64,000 bases of DNA from Grammothele lineata. Its lineage: Eukaryota > Basidiomycota > Agaricomycetes > Polyporales > Polyporaceae. Position 1 is the stretch's first letter; every line of letters begins with the position of its first letter. The position numbers and the translations under genes are program-made. Under the pieces are notes generated by a model. The model did not search any database. It was not told the DNA's origin and saw only the letters and a list, made by a program, of their open reading frames with translations. The stretch is from positions 147,007 through 211,006 of the forward strand of contig NDFF03000137.1 of assembly GCA_002150815.3 (NCBI GenBank), in the 5' to 3' direction. Shown one piece after another: positions 24,150-36,800 of this stretch.

Positions 24150-24303
24150 CACACGGTAGGTCAGACTGGCATAGACTGCAAGATTAGAATGTCCGATTGT
24201 GCATTACAAATACATGTTTTCCCCGAATGTGCCGGGGATAGAGGAGCTATCGAACCTCCCAACTAGTCAGAGGATTCATAACTTGAACTGTACTACTGGA
24301 GAA

Positions 24304-25679
24304 TCATGAGCCCTTTCCAATAGAACAGGCTATCTTGCTCACCAGTTCCTCCGCCGAACGCGATGTTCTGTCTTCTTCTGTACGGGATGATTCTGGCGGC
24401 CTCAAGTTCAGATATTCTGACATGAACACGCGCAGTACTAGATTCCATCTCCGCATGGTTGGAACGTCCAAGGCATCCGCGTTGTCCTGCGTATCGAGAT
24501 GAGACGGAGAACAACATAAACGACAGGGACACAAACCGCAAGCTTGTGCCAGACATGTGGAAACGGACTAGCTATGACATGTAATACACTGACTCCGAGC
24601 CGGAGGAACGGTATGTGATCGTCTTCAATACCTCCAAAGAATTGGGGTTGGTCGCGCGGGATGAAGTAGGGCGTGAACTTGTCGTCTACCTTGACACCGT
24701 CCTGCTCGTATGTAAAAGCACCGCTATCTGCGAGACGCTTTTCAACGGAAGCCATTGCGTCGAAGAGCCACGCCGTGTCGACAAAGAAGGAGCGGATTGT
24801 TGGCTGCTTGGCACCGAGAAGATCAAGGAGGATAAGATGCTCAATTGTCCCAAGCTCCGTTTCTGCGGCGGGGAGGAGTCTCCGTTTCGTATTAGGATTC
24901 ACATACGTGGTCGACCATCTCTTCGCCAGGTGTCTGAGAATATGAGCATACAATATGCTCCACATTATGGGGAGTGCATACCTGGCTCCGTAGATAGAAT
25001 CTGTTGCAGTCCAGTCCTTAAAAGCTTCCTCCCCATCGAAGAACACGAGTTGCAGCGTTGTTTCGGCGACATCCTCATCGTCTTCTTCTCCGTTCTCTAA
25101 ACGTTCAGCACGTTCATTGAGGAGTGGGTCCAATGCCTCGGCAAGGTCTAGCATAAATGCACATGGGGCGGCGGAATCTGTAGCACCGAGGAACTACTGC
25201 CGAAGGAGGCTTAGTGTGTAGAATGAGTCAAAGAGCGTGCTACATGCCTGATTATTTGGGAAGAATTTGCTGTCAAAGTGCGCAGCTACAATGACACGTC
25301 TGGACGCCTTTGGATCTTTAGTTGCAATCACGTTGGTGAAGTGCTTCTGACCGTAAGGCGTTGTGTCATCGAATGAATCCTCCTCCACGTGCCATTTCAA
25401 CCTCTTAAGCCTATCAACGATATACTCCCGGACTATCGTATTGTTTTCTGTATCCGGCGGCCGAGGAATGAGGATCTTCGATAAGTGGGAGTTCGGGTTG
25501 TGAGGGTCTATATTGCGGACAGGGTCTGGAGACGTGACTAGTGACGCGATAGCCTTCGACGACAGAGGTGTCAATTCACGTGGACCAAGTTTAGCTGCAT
25601 GGCAGAGTAGACAAAAGAGGGAGAGGATGAGAATGGGTAGTCTAGCGAGACACAACCGAGGCCGAGGGCCAGTCGACAT
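24304..25679 (-). CDS. glutaminyl-peptide cyclotransferase (M28 family, secreted)
   Basis: This is a zinc-dependent glutaminyl cyclase that turns N-terminal Gln into pyroglutamate, probably in the secretory pathway. The ATG at 25679 (MSTGPRPR) puts a signal peptide near the N-terminus (LARLPILILSLFCLLCHA); an in-frame ATG at 25739 would bury it. VIVAAHFDSKFFPNNQ joins across a GC-AG intron to FLGATDSAAPCAFMLDLAEA. Metal and catalytic residues of the family are visible: Asp in GATDSAAP, Glu in FFDGEEAF, His in EDDHIPFLRLGVSVLHV. Further blocks are DWTATDSIYGARHLAKRW and LGTIEHLILLDLLGAKQP. The stop is at 24304-24306 after SKIACSIGKGS. An acidic insert (ENGEEDDEDVAE) near 25090 is typical of fungal members. 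Confidence 0.92.
25194..25258 (-). other. GC-AG intron in the glutaminyl cyclase gene
   Basis: On the minus strand the exon ends AAT AAT CAG before GCATGT. The next starts TTC CTC GGT GCT after CAGTAG, restoring NNQFLGATDSAAPC, a strongly conserved glutaminyl cyclase block. No in-phase GT donor exists here. Confidence 0.8.
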
Positions 25680-25797
25680 GGTGGTGGCCGAAGAGAGTGA
25701 GACGATACGTAGACCATAGCGTAGGGTTACACGCTCCACGCGACAGCGGACGGGCTCAATTACAACACGCGCGGCAGCCTGAAGTAAATTCTAGCCG

Positions 25798-25835
25798 GTC
25801 AACGTTGGGTCAACGATCAACGATCAACATTCAAC
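25798..25835. repeat. short CAACG(AT) tandem-like repeat
   Basis: GTCAACGTTGGGTCAACGATCAACGATCAACATTCAAC-type sequence repeats the unit CAACGAT about four times with changes, in the 237-bp gap between the glutaminyl cyclase start and the RdRP stop. It may be chance or a promoter repeat. Confidence 0.35.
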
Positions 25836-25916
25836 TTTACACCGGTGAACTATCCTACATACTGCGAAGACATAGCACATGTGATCCTCATCGTTACAAA
25901 GTTCTTCCCCGGTAGA

Positions 25917-28900
25917 TTACGCTAACCCTCCAAGCATGTAAAGCGTATCCAAGACCACCCGGAGTGCAACCAGGCTGAACGTACGTGCACCGAACACATG
26001 TGCGTTACGCATGCCGAAGTCCCACGCAAGCCATGCTTGAGAAAGTCCATAAAGGAGCTCGCCCTGGTCCGGATTCAATATGTCGCTCGGGTGGAAGAGC
26101 CTAATGCGCGTGTCGCGCGCGAGCTCCGACGCGTGCATACGCATTCGATGCATTCGGTCCGTACGCCAGCGGTGTTGAGAGCAATTCGCCAAGATTGTCC
26201 CGATTGCGACCTCTTCCTCCTGAAGGCGAATGTCCGGTGCATCCGAGAGCGCATGCGTGACGCAAATATACCGCAGTTCTCGTTCGTAACGAATGAACAG
26301 CGTGCGCATGTCCGCCACGTTGTGGTCATCGTTAATGAAGTAGTGCAGTTGGCGCTCGATGATAGGCTTGAGCGCCTGTGAGATGGGGTCCGTGAGCGGA
26401 GGCTCCCTGGTATGTAGCCTGTTAGGGATCTGTGGTCCATCGGGATTGGGAAACGACTCCGCGGGTGGCTTAGGCTTAGGGATGGTGATACTCCTGAAAA
26501 GTTCCCCCAGAGCTCGCGATGACAAGTAGTAATCTGTATCGCGAGGGTCATCATCTTCGGCCTATCAGAAAGTGAGCTAGTCGAACGATTCAAAAGACAT
26601 CAAGGAACGCACCATTTTCCAGTCCGGTTTCGAGCGAATCAAGAGGCGTGGTGAATCGTGAATGTCTACTGGCTTGCCATTCTTCGGATAGTCGACAGCC
26701 TGGCTACAAAGTTGCGCTAGCTCAATGCAGGCCGGGTCATTGGTTCCATTCTGAGTTCCCGCAATGAGACACGGAACGAGAAGAGAGCATTCAGCTCTTA
26801 CCCTTGATTGATCTGGGGTCGCCTCAAATGAGTACTGGTTTTCGCTTCGAGAAAGACGAATCGCTCACCAGCGATGATCAAATGCCTGTCAGAGAGAAGA
26901 CCCTGAGGCGAGTCAATTTAGCGTCTAGTGCGTTCTCATTGTTTACGAAGGAGGCCTACTAAGACATCGGAGTTGATATACTCCACGATGAAATCGCATA
27001 TATCGTTCACAGTACTTTCTTGCCCATCTGGTAACCGCTTAGTGCCCACAGGCTGGTATTCCGCTGCGTCGGCCTGTGCAGTGGGCAAGAGCGGATTGTA
27101 TTTGACGATGGAATATAGGTCTCTGGAGCTCTATGATTAGCCTGCGTCGTGGAAATGTCATTGTTGTCACTATACCCGTCGAGATCTCCTCCGCCGAGCA
27201 TGGAAGCCAATGATCGAGTACCTTGTGACCCATTAAGTCTAGTGTTGCCACCGCAGGCAGGGAGCACACTAACCAACGCTAGGTAAAACGACGACGTTCC
27301 TTAAGTTCCGGAATGAGCAGACCATGTCAGCAGGAGGTTCTCCAATAGCGAGGACTCGTTGGACTACAGTATCTAAGGTCAATAGGCGGATTATGTAATC
27401 TCAGAACACGTACCGTCTCCTGGGTGGACAACGGGACTTCGCGAAATGACCACCGTCCCTGAAATGGTATCAGCCCGCCAATTTTAACAAGGATATGAGG
27501 GTGATTACACACCACGAAGATATGTCGGGCGTTCGTCCTCCTCCTGCTGTATACATGCTGTAGACCAATGTGTCAATAGAACCTTTCATCGAGCTCAGGA
27601 GACGACTTGCCAAAAATCTGGCCCTCCTTCAGCGAATACACGTTCTGAACACCATCCGCTTCGTAAGCTGGACCTTCGTCTGCAACGCCGACGAGCAAGT
27701 AACTATCCGGGATCGGGATTCTCGCGCTATGCTTGATGTCACGCAACACGTGGTTCACGGCGTACGCGAGAAGACTATAGATGAACGTCCCATGCAAACT
27801 GCGTTCCTTATCCTTACCCATTGACATGCCAGCCGCACAGAGCCGTTGAAGAATCCAGGGTAAATGATAACTGAGGCCGAGATTATGTGTCTTCAGCAGT
27901 CGGACTGTCTCGCTTATAGTGTCCGAAGCCTTGACGACATCTGCGATGGCGTTTTCTTGCAACTTCATGAACGCTGACTGGTCGACTCCTCTGTCCTCTA
28001 AAATCATGACGAGCGCCCTGCATTCAGTGAATACAGGAGCATAGTAGGTAGGTTATTCCTGATGCATACCTATTCAGGTATGAAGTACCTGGCTTGTCAA
28101 ACCATCGAGCGATCTCGATAGGAGCTTCGTCCTCATCCAGCGCTTGGAATTTGTTCATGGACTCCCGAAGACGCATCTTGATTCCAACCAATCTTTCATC
28201 GATGGCTACCATGCCCTTGTAGCCTACGATAGTTCAATGCACGCATGTCCAGCAATTTTGCTCAAAAGACCTACCCAGGAAACGAATTTGGTACTAGATC
28301 CGTAATCAGTGAGGGGTTTGGGATTGAGAATACTGTCACTCACAGCACAAGGCTTATGTTGGAATCGACGAAGATCCTCTTTCGCTGTGCACAGTGCTTC
28401 CCAGATCATATCTCCAAGCTCTGTGGAGATAGTGCCCACACCGTCGGTGAACAAATACGGTGCCGTACCCATATCTTCAATCTCCTCCCACTGGTCTCTC
28501 TTGATCGAAACCGAAGGATCTGTGGCAGTAAACGCCTGCGCAAGGCGAGCAGCATACTTCGAAGGGATGTTGAGAACTTTCTTGAAATTGCCAAGGCTAT
28601 CGCGGATCTTCTGTGAGTCGATCCAGCCACGCTCCTTGTGCTCGAAGGGGTTCATAAACCACACAGCGTGTTCACGCAGCGCGGAGGAAGAGTAGGCTAG
28701 AAATTCGAAACGGCGCCCTCCAAGCTCAAACCCGTTCTTCAGAACGCCCCCAACACGTTTCTGAAGTAGCGTTGTACCATCGACCTGGAAACAATCCACG
28801 TCAACCATCAAGGTATAAGATGAAGGTAGAAATGTTTGCCTCTCGAGCCCAACGGTACTGGAGACGATCCTCGTCCCTGAAGTCGACCCGCAGGAAATGG

Positions 28901-30416
28901 TCTTCGTATCCTGCGAACTGACGGATGACGCGATTACTTTGGCTGGTATACGGACCCTCGAGAAGCATTCGCGTCGGTGTGAACGTGACGTGATAGCATT
29001 GAAACTTGCCAGCATCCCGGTCCCGTTCATAGTCGATCTCATACTTCGAGCCGTTCTTGAGACCTTTGTCCCACTTACCGCCCCCAGGCAGTACACGCCG
29101 AAAGCATTCCAACGCGGTGTCTTGTGGATTCCTAGTGCGAAGTGTTTCGGAGAAGTGTCGAAGAATATCGGCAGCGTTGGCTGGACTATCTTGACAAAGC
29201 TTCTCGATATGACTCCTGAAATGAACTAACAAGTCTTCGGTGTGCAACAGGCCGCCTCGAAGGAGAGCTTCGAGCTGGAATGCCACCGGCCAACTAAACT
29301 GGCTGAGCCAATTGTGAAAGGTATACAGCTGTTTAGGGGAGAAGAAGCCTTTGTTGAAAGCTTCGACAGTGGTCCAAGGGGGACGCATAAGATTGGCTAC
29401 AACACACAGCTCACGGAACTTGCAGATATCTTGTTCGGTGTGAAGGATAAGTCGGATGTGGTGAGCGTATGGTGCAACGACTGCGTGGGCGTCGTTCAGA
29501 CTGTCTAGCCTTTGCCGGAACTTGCGTTGATCTGCCCATTCGTTGCCAGTCATCGTCCGATTGAAGCGCTCTCGCTCCAGCATGGGAGGGGTGAGCAGCT
29601 CAAAGCAGACAACTAATATGGTGAGTATACTAATCTGACATCCGCTCAACGGTAACGTACATGGGTTACCGAAGTCCATCCCAATGGCGACCTTGCGGAT
29701 GTTGGGGAATGATATCGCAACGTTGGCACCGATTTCTTCGGTCATTTTATCTCCGAGCTTTGCAACGCCGCCCATAAGGGTATTGAAAAAGGTAGCCAGA
29801 CCTGCAACTCACCTGGATCCGGATGAGCTTGTGATCGTATTCGAACCATAGCAATCCTGCGCCCTTGTCTCTGTGACTGACTTCATACTCGTTGGAGAAT
29901 ATTCGAGATGCGGTCATCTTGTCCTCGGGACGACGATAGAAAATTCCAAACTGTAGCTTGTCCACGTACAAACCCATGTCGAGTTTACGCAGTTTGTCTT
30001 CCCGTTTCTCTTCCCGCTCGGGTTCGAGGTACGGAGTCTTCTCAAGTGTCTCCTTGAGACCACGGCCTGGTTTATTCTTGCTCCGAAAGAACTTCATCCT
30101 ACGACCTTGGATTGTGATAGGGACACGGTCCTCACAGACAAGCTTCATGAATTTGTCACCGATTTTGCGATTGGGCAAAATTAGGGCACCCGACCCGTTG
30201 TTCTGCACACCTCCATGACCAGGATTCAGTGTTACCTTGAAGTTACTTAGAGACGTGAGGAGACAATAGGAGAGGCAGGACGTGACTGTCATACACTGGC
30301 CTGGATTTCGTGTCTGACGCGTCGTAGAACGCCTGCCCATGAAGAACAGCACCTAAAGCCCTCTTCACGTCCCAAACGTTGGCGTCAAAATGGACATCAG
30401 ATAGTAGGACTTCCAT
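25917..30416 (-). CDS. RNA-dependent RNA polymerase of the RNA-silencing pathway (QDE-1/RdRP family)
   Basis: This is a cellular RdRP that makes double-stranded RNA for small-RNA silencing. The start is MEVLLSDVHFDANVWDVKRA at 30416; an upstream in-frame ATG at 30512 is less likely. The N-terminal third has GLYVDKLQFGIFYRRPED; the middle has LLHTEDLLVHFRSHIEKLC, QDTALECFRRVLPGGGKWDK and SKYAARLAQAFT; the polymerase core has ARIPIPDSYLLVGVADEGPA, VYSLKEGQIF and TVVISRSPVVHPGD. The catalytic DLDGD is split by an intron near 27165-27120: ...LGGGDLDG joins to DLYSIVKYNPLLPTAQ. The C-terminal exon ends LVALRVVLDTLYMLGGLA with TAA 25917-25919. All three catalytic aspartates are present, so it looks active. 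Exon edges in the middle are approximate. It is divergent from nothing; Stt4 lies upstream in the same direction. Confidence 0.93.
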
Positions 30417-30892
30417 GTTCAATGGTGGAGGTCGGTGAGATGATGATGAGGGTGAGGGGCGTCGGTAGTCGTGCCGGGTGTTTGTAGGTCGTGGTTGGGG
30501 TGCTTTGTTCACGGGCTAGTGAGGCCAGTGGCTCACTTTGGGAGAGGGACAGCGTCACGACAAGGACAATTGAGACGATGCTAACAGGGTTCACATTTGA
30601 GATGAGGAACGCGCGTGTTTTGTGCTGCGGTAAGGAATTTTGTACTCGGTCAAACCGCGCGCGTGCTGCAACGCTGACGGCATGGCGCGTCGGCCTGTAT
30701 CGGCGAGTGCCGAGAGGCATCTCACGGGCGCTTCTCGCCCCTCAACACAGTGAGGGAAAGTGATTGCAGTGATCAAATAGTAACCGACGAAAGCTGCGCT
30801 CCTGCTGGTATAAGATCGAGTACGACGCGACCCAATTCTAGCCCCAGACACAATACCGCGACCCACGGAAAAGCCACTCCCTCTACTTGTAT
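30417..30892. other. RdRP promoter / Stt4 3' region
   Basis: This 476-bp gap lies between the Stt4 stop and the RdRP start. It holds only composition-driven open frames and no recognisable gene. The RdRP promoter must lie here. Confidence 0.5.
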
Positions 30893-33800
30893 GGGATACC
30901 GTTCTGGAGCTATTAAACAATAGCTGGATGAGCAACCTGAACACACAGACCGAGACAGCCCATACCCTCTGGAACTCATCGTACGCAGTGCTGCGTACGT
31001 TCTCGTGGGCGTTCCGCACAATCGACATCATGAACTCGGCAGCCTGCCGCTCGTTCAGAGACAATGCAAAGCGCTCTTTGAGTCTGCGAATTGTTGGTTC
31101 TCCTTTGAAGGACGGGAGACACGTATCGAGCATGAGCTGCACGGTGCTGACCAGTTGATCGGCATGAGGGCGAATAGCGAGGAACGCCTTGACGGTCAGC
31201 TGCTGGAATAGCTGATATCCCTGCGAGTATCGTCCGCCCATCAGGACCACCATTTCATGAGTAAGCTTGAACGAGTTCGGCTCAAACTTGACACCCTGCA
31301 AACACCGTCAAAATCCGGTCACTCAAGCAGGTTACGTCATCAGCTTACTCCAGGACGTGGAGACGACAAAGGTACTAGGTTAGCGCAATGAGTAAGACGA
31401 AAATTGGCTAGCCACTCATCTATGTCGAACAGAAAACCGAAATCTATCGCGAGGACAAAGGTGAGTTGAGACCCAATATCGAGAATGGAAATCTTTACCG
31501 ATGTGGACGATATGTCCCTCGCCATCAATCATAATGTTCCCGTTGTGCCGGTCCTTGATTTGGAGAATGTAGCATACAACGGAGTAGGCAGCCATAGATT
31601 GAATGAAGTTCAGCCGAGCTTTTTGAAACTCGATGGTGTCCTCGCCACCGTATTTTGCGACAAAGAAGTCCAACAAATCGTTGACTTTTGCTCGTCCCAT
31701 CTCATCGCGCGATGTGGCGTTTGGCACAACGTCAATAACACCGCACTGCGTCTCTGTTAGTCTCTAGTCAACGGGGAACGCCGGCTAACTCACCCCAGGC
31801 GCGGTTGCGGTGACGCGATATGGGAAAACGTAAAGCATGAGCCCAACGCTCGTAAAGATGTTCTTGAACATCGCAATGACTTGAAGGGCGAGGACGTCCT
31901 GTCTACAGTCGTCCCCAACCTTGAAGATGGCTTGTTGCAAGATGTCGTACTCCTCCACCTCTTCCTTTCCTTGCCCCTCTGCCTCCAAAATATTTTCGGA
32001 GCTAGGGCGTTCGACCAAACGCTCCTTGCGGACTTTGAAGGTGGCCATGAATGGTGCCTTAAAATGCCATCAGTACAAGAATTGGCAGAGATTGGTGTAC
32101 GTACTTTCGCGTGGCTCTGAAGAGGACGGCCTGATTTCTTGTCGATGTCTATCACCTTACCGTCAGGATTACTTGGCAAATACACGCCCACGTCCACGAC
32201 AATCTTTGCCATCTCCTCGTCGATCTTAGCCTTCTTTTCGGGCTTCGTTTTCTTGATATACGGCTTCAGCTTCCCAGAGATTGACGTGACCTCGTTGAAA
32301 AAGCCGAATTCACGATCGTAGAATGCACGAGCCTCGCCCGATAACGACTCAACGACCATGTTAGTCATCTTGTCGAGCATCGGCTTCATCGGATCTTCCT
32401 GGAGCCAGATGTTAATATTGTGTGGACCCACGCTAACGATCAAACTCACAATCTCTCCGGCATCGTCGCGATAGCAGTTAGCTTTCATGTTCCAAATGAT
32501 CTGATGGCAGAACAGCTGAGAGATCTTAGCTGTCTCGAAAATGAACCGCGAAACATAGCCTAGAGAAAAGATGAGCACCGCCTAACAACAGAGGATCAGG
32601 ATCGCCTGTACCGAGATCGTCATATCGGAGAGCTTGCACGACTTGCGGCACGAAGAAGAATGTCAGCGCAACCGGGTGTCCCTCTAAGACGCGATGAGCA
32701 TATTGCAATAGCTGAGGGTGGTTGTTGTATCGCCTCTCGAAGAAGGTAATGGCGAGAACGGGGGCTACTGGCGCCCACAACAGCAAGTACTGCGCAGAGA
32801 CACGTCAGTCAGGACCGTCCAGGGATGATAAAAACAGCGCACCCTGAGATCACGTTGAATGTTAGTGTCCAACTTGTCGCCGATCAGGAACCGAAGGCCC
32901 TCGGGCACATCCAAGACATCTTGCGTGGTAGAGCGAACCAAATTGCCAACCGCATTGTGCACTGCTGGGTGGTTGAAACGCTCTGCAAGATACACAGCGA
33001 TTGCAGGATCGATATCCCAAGCCTGGCGCACTGCGCTTGTCCACGTGTTCTAGGAGGCAAAAGTCAGAATGAGATTCATTCATTAGCAGCGGGGAACGCA
33101 CATCTAACATCGTCTTCTCCAGCGCGGATGTATGATCGATCCCACGTTTGGTGTCGTTAGTGGGGTTACTCCATACTGTAAGGCGAGATACCTCGTTCTC
33201 CACCAAAAGGCGCAAGGGAAGCCCCAAGTTCTTCAGCGAAGCTACATAATCTGGTATGGATCTGTTAGAATACATGCCATGTAACTTCTCTTGGATTACT
33301 TACGAGATGGCTGCGAAGGAGCGTGCGCGGGTGCCAGGCTGGATATGGGCAGGAACCCTCTCACCGTGTCTGCTTGCAGGTAAGAAAGGAACTCGGAGAG
33401 CAACTTGATGTCCGCATCGACCTGCACTCGGTTTGAGCCGTATGACCATCTGAGATTCAGACTTTCAGTCGATATGCACAGATGCTCGACATGAAGTCAC
33501 TCACTGGGGACGCACGGCGAACCACGAGTAAGCAGCGTGGTAGACGGCGAGTCTAAGCTGATTCTCGCAAAACACGTCCAAGTACGAGCTCTTGAGAGCT
33601 TCGAAACCGAATAGCAAGAAAGTGAAGCGAGCCTGACGTGATAACGGATGTGTGCTGCATGACATACGCTCAGCATCGATGTAGCACCGAATCCGCAAGA
33701 ACTTACCACATGGACCTGTGAGCCCGTGCAGACGAAAGGGCTAGCTTTTGCAATAGAAGCATGAGCCCCGGACGGCGATACCTGGCAGCTTGTAGCCGAC

Positions 33801-36800
33801 TGAAAAGCAACTGCAACACAAGTACATGAGGCGTAAGTAGCCTTGATGCAGCCCTTGCGGCGCGGTCAATGGTCGCCTTGTCCGTCGGGCTGTATTCGAC
33901 TTCGTGCAAGAACGGATCTTCGTAGCTGCCATCCCGTTGATATGTGAGTATAACACGACTCTCAACTTTGTTGGGAACGTACTTTTGGCTTTTTGAAAAC
34001 ATGCCCTTGCCCAGCTTGACGCTCAGATCCCACGCCGCAACAATTTCCGACATGAGGGTCATCTCGTACTCCGGTTTCTCTGAGATCACCCATGACCAAG
34101 ACTCTATACCTGCTGAAATCGCTGATTGCGTAAAAGCCTCGAAAGGCAACGCGACGATGTAGTGCGCGAGGTCGTGATCCCACTGTACATGAATTAAAAC
34201 ATGGTGGGAAAGCAGTTGGTAAAACATACCTGTTCGATGGAAATGAGTGATGCAGCAGCACGGAACAACAGCTTCTTGAGGTCAGCAATGATCAGCGAGC
34301 TCTGCTTGTCTCGGATGGCGATAATAGCTGCGGATATTCGCTTCTTAAGCTGACTGATCTCCTTCTCTGGTACGAACTTTAAGCGATCGTCCAAACCATC
34401 CAAGCCTGTCAACGTCGTAATATCGTCAGGACAGGACAGGCTAATGAGTAGAAACTTACCGCTCGCGCGTCCAACTCTAAATCCAACCGCCTCGCCCGCA
34501 TAGTATCCCTTGGAAGCCAGTTGACTAGCCATAGTCTTGGCACGATCTGGTTTGAATGGTGACATTGACGACAATGACGCTGGAATATGCAACAGTCAGG
34601 ATGCATTGGAGAGTGCACAGCGATCTCAGCACCCACATAGTTTCCTGTCGATCGGTCCAATGGCCTTCGCCCATTGCACGGCGATTGAAGCACCCAGCTC
34701 GCTCGATTCCGTCAGTGACGTCACTTGAATGTTGGCGAGATATTTCTGAAGTCGCTCGTTAGCGCGTGCTCCAAAACAACCGAGTAAAATTACTGACCTG
34801 TAGCGTCGAATGCAGTTCCATTGGCGCACGACTGAGTGCAAGCTCGAACCAATTGTTCGAGTCACGCTGGAGCTGGGATAGCATCTGGTTCCGAGCTTCG
34901 TAGCTGTCCGTAAGTTGGAGCGTGAGATTGGCTTGCTCCGAGTGATAGATAAAGACGGGATTATCCTGGTCGACAGTCAAGTAAGCTCGACAGGGAAGCA
35001 AAACGGAATCCAATCGCGGACACACCTCATCCAGATACTCGTTCTCTGTTGCTTGACGCAGAAGCGTTAAGACTTCCAGAATGGCGAAGACCAATGGCGG
35101 GTCGCACATGAGCGAAGGGAACGATGTGATGAGCCTGTTGAGGTAGCGAGACCCGGTCTCGCGCGCCTTGGGGATACGATGGGTACTTGCAACGAGTAAC
35201 ATTCTCAGTTCTGCAGATAATCCGCTAGGTAGTGCTTGCTTCGCTGCTTGTCCATTAAGGTCCGAGATAGCTCCCCGAATGACCTTCTCCGCGATGGCTT
35301 CCATACAAGCTAGAAGGTTGGCATTCTTGTTGATACCCTTGTTCACAAAATACGAGACAAGTAACGACGGCCGGCCGGCCGCGGCACGCATGCTCTCGAC
35401 GTCATGCATCGCGAGAAGGAAGAGGACCTGACCAGGAACCAAGTACCGGACCTCGCTAGCGCGCAGAGGAATATGTTTCGCCAGCAGCAAGCGATTCTTG
35501 GATATGGCGGTTTCTACATATTCTTGTCGGATAACGGTGTTGTAGTCAAGATCACTGACGATGGTGTCGTGGGCCTCCTCCAGAACGAGCGACGGTGTAT
35601 GAGCGGCGATCCGAGCCAACGCCGGCTGTCGCCAGTCCATGGCACTGAGCGAACTGTTGGTGGGAACAGTGAAGCCAAATAGGACGCAAAGGAACCACAT
35701 ATTGCGGAAGAGGGTAACGATATTGTACGAGATATCAGGACCAAGTTTGAAATCGCGGTGGCCGAGAAGCGCATCGATCGGTAGAAGAAGGGAGGCGAGC
35801 TGTTCCGACATTTCCTCCAGCTGGAAAATGAATGCTCAAGGTCACGATTACACGTCAGAGCTTCTAAAGGCTAACCTTGGCATGGTGGTTCGAAATGGCA
35901 GCATTCTGGATGGCGACACCCTTGTCTGCGAACAGGGTAAGAAGTTCTACCAGGTAGGTATGGTAGAGCTCAGGACGACGCCTCAACTCCTTAGCAAGTC
36001 TAGTTTGGGCGGCGAGAACCTATCGCAACGGTCAACTTGAGGGCTACATCTCTCCATGGCTCTCTTACCATATTATTTGAGAAGCGCGTGTCGTCCAAAC
36101 TGGCTGACTTGTTAATGGAGGAAAACGCCCTGATGATATCGACGAAAGAGTTTTGAGGCGCAGTGAGGGCAAGATCCACAAGATTGTAAGCAATAGCGGC
36201 CTCCACTGTGGGCTCCGCAGACCTCATACGTTGGAGAAGCATTGAAATTGTAAGACGGGTGACCTGTGCTGTATAAGCCGTATACTCAGGCACACATTAG
36301 TTCAACAAGCGCACCTCCTCCGACTTGCACTCCAGTGCCAGCTGCGTGGCGATGGAGATAGTGCTGATCCCCACAGTACGTTTTTCGTCCTCTGACAGAC
36401 CTCTGGGCCCAGTGTCTCCAGAATGCAGAGTGAACATATCCGACGCTTCATTGAGACTTGCGGCGAGAACACTGGAACTGTCGAAGATATCCTTGCTGGT
36501 CGCGGCGATGTAGTTGAGGAGCGAGTACATGTACGACATTATCAAATCATCCCCTGGTGCGAGCTGAGAGCAATCTGGGGTAAGACTCCTTAAAGAAAAA
36601 CGTAAAGAGAAACGCCCATACGTCAATACAAAGCGACAAGCACTTCGCAGCTGCCAGGAGGGTGGACGGAGTGTGTGGAGTGGTAGCGAACTCGAATTCG
36701 AATATAGAGAGTGGAGACGTGACAAAACGACGCAGATGATTTGCCATGACAGCCGCCGTTTCCGGGAAGCTGGAGGGCCCGTTTTAGTATGCAGGCCCGG

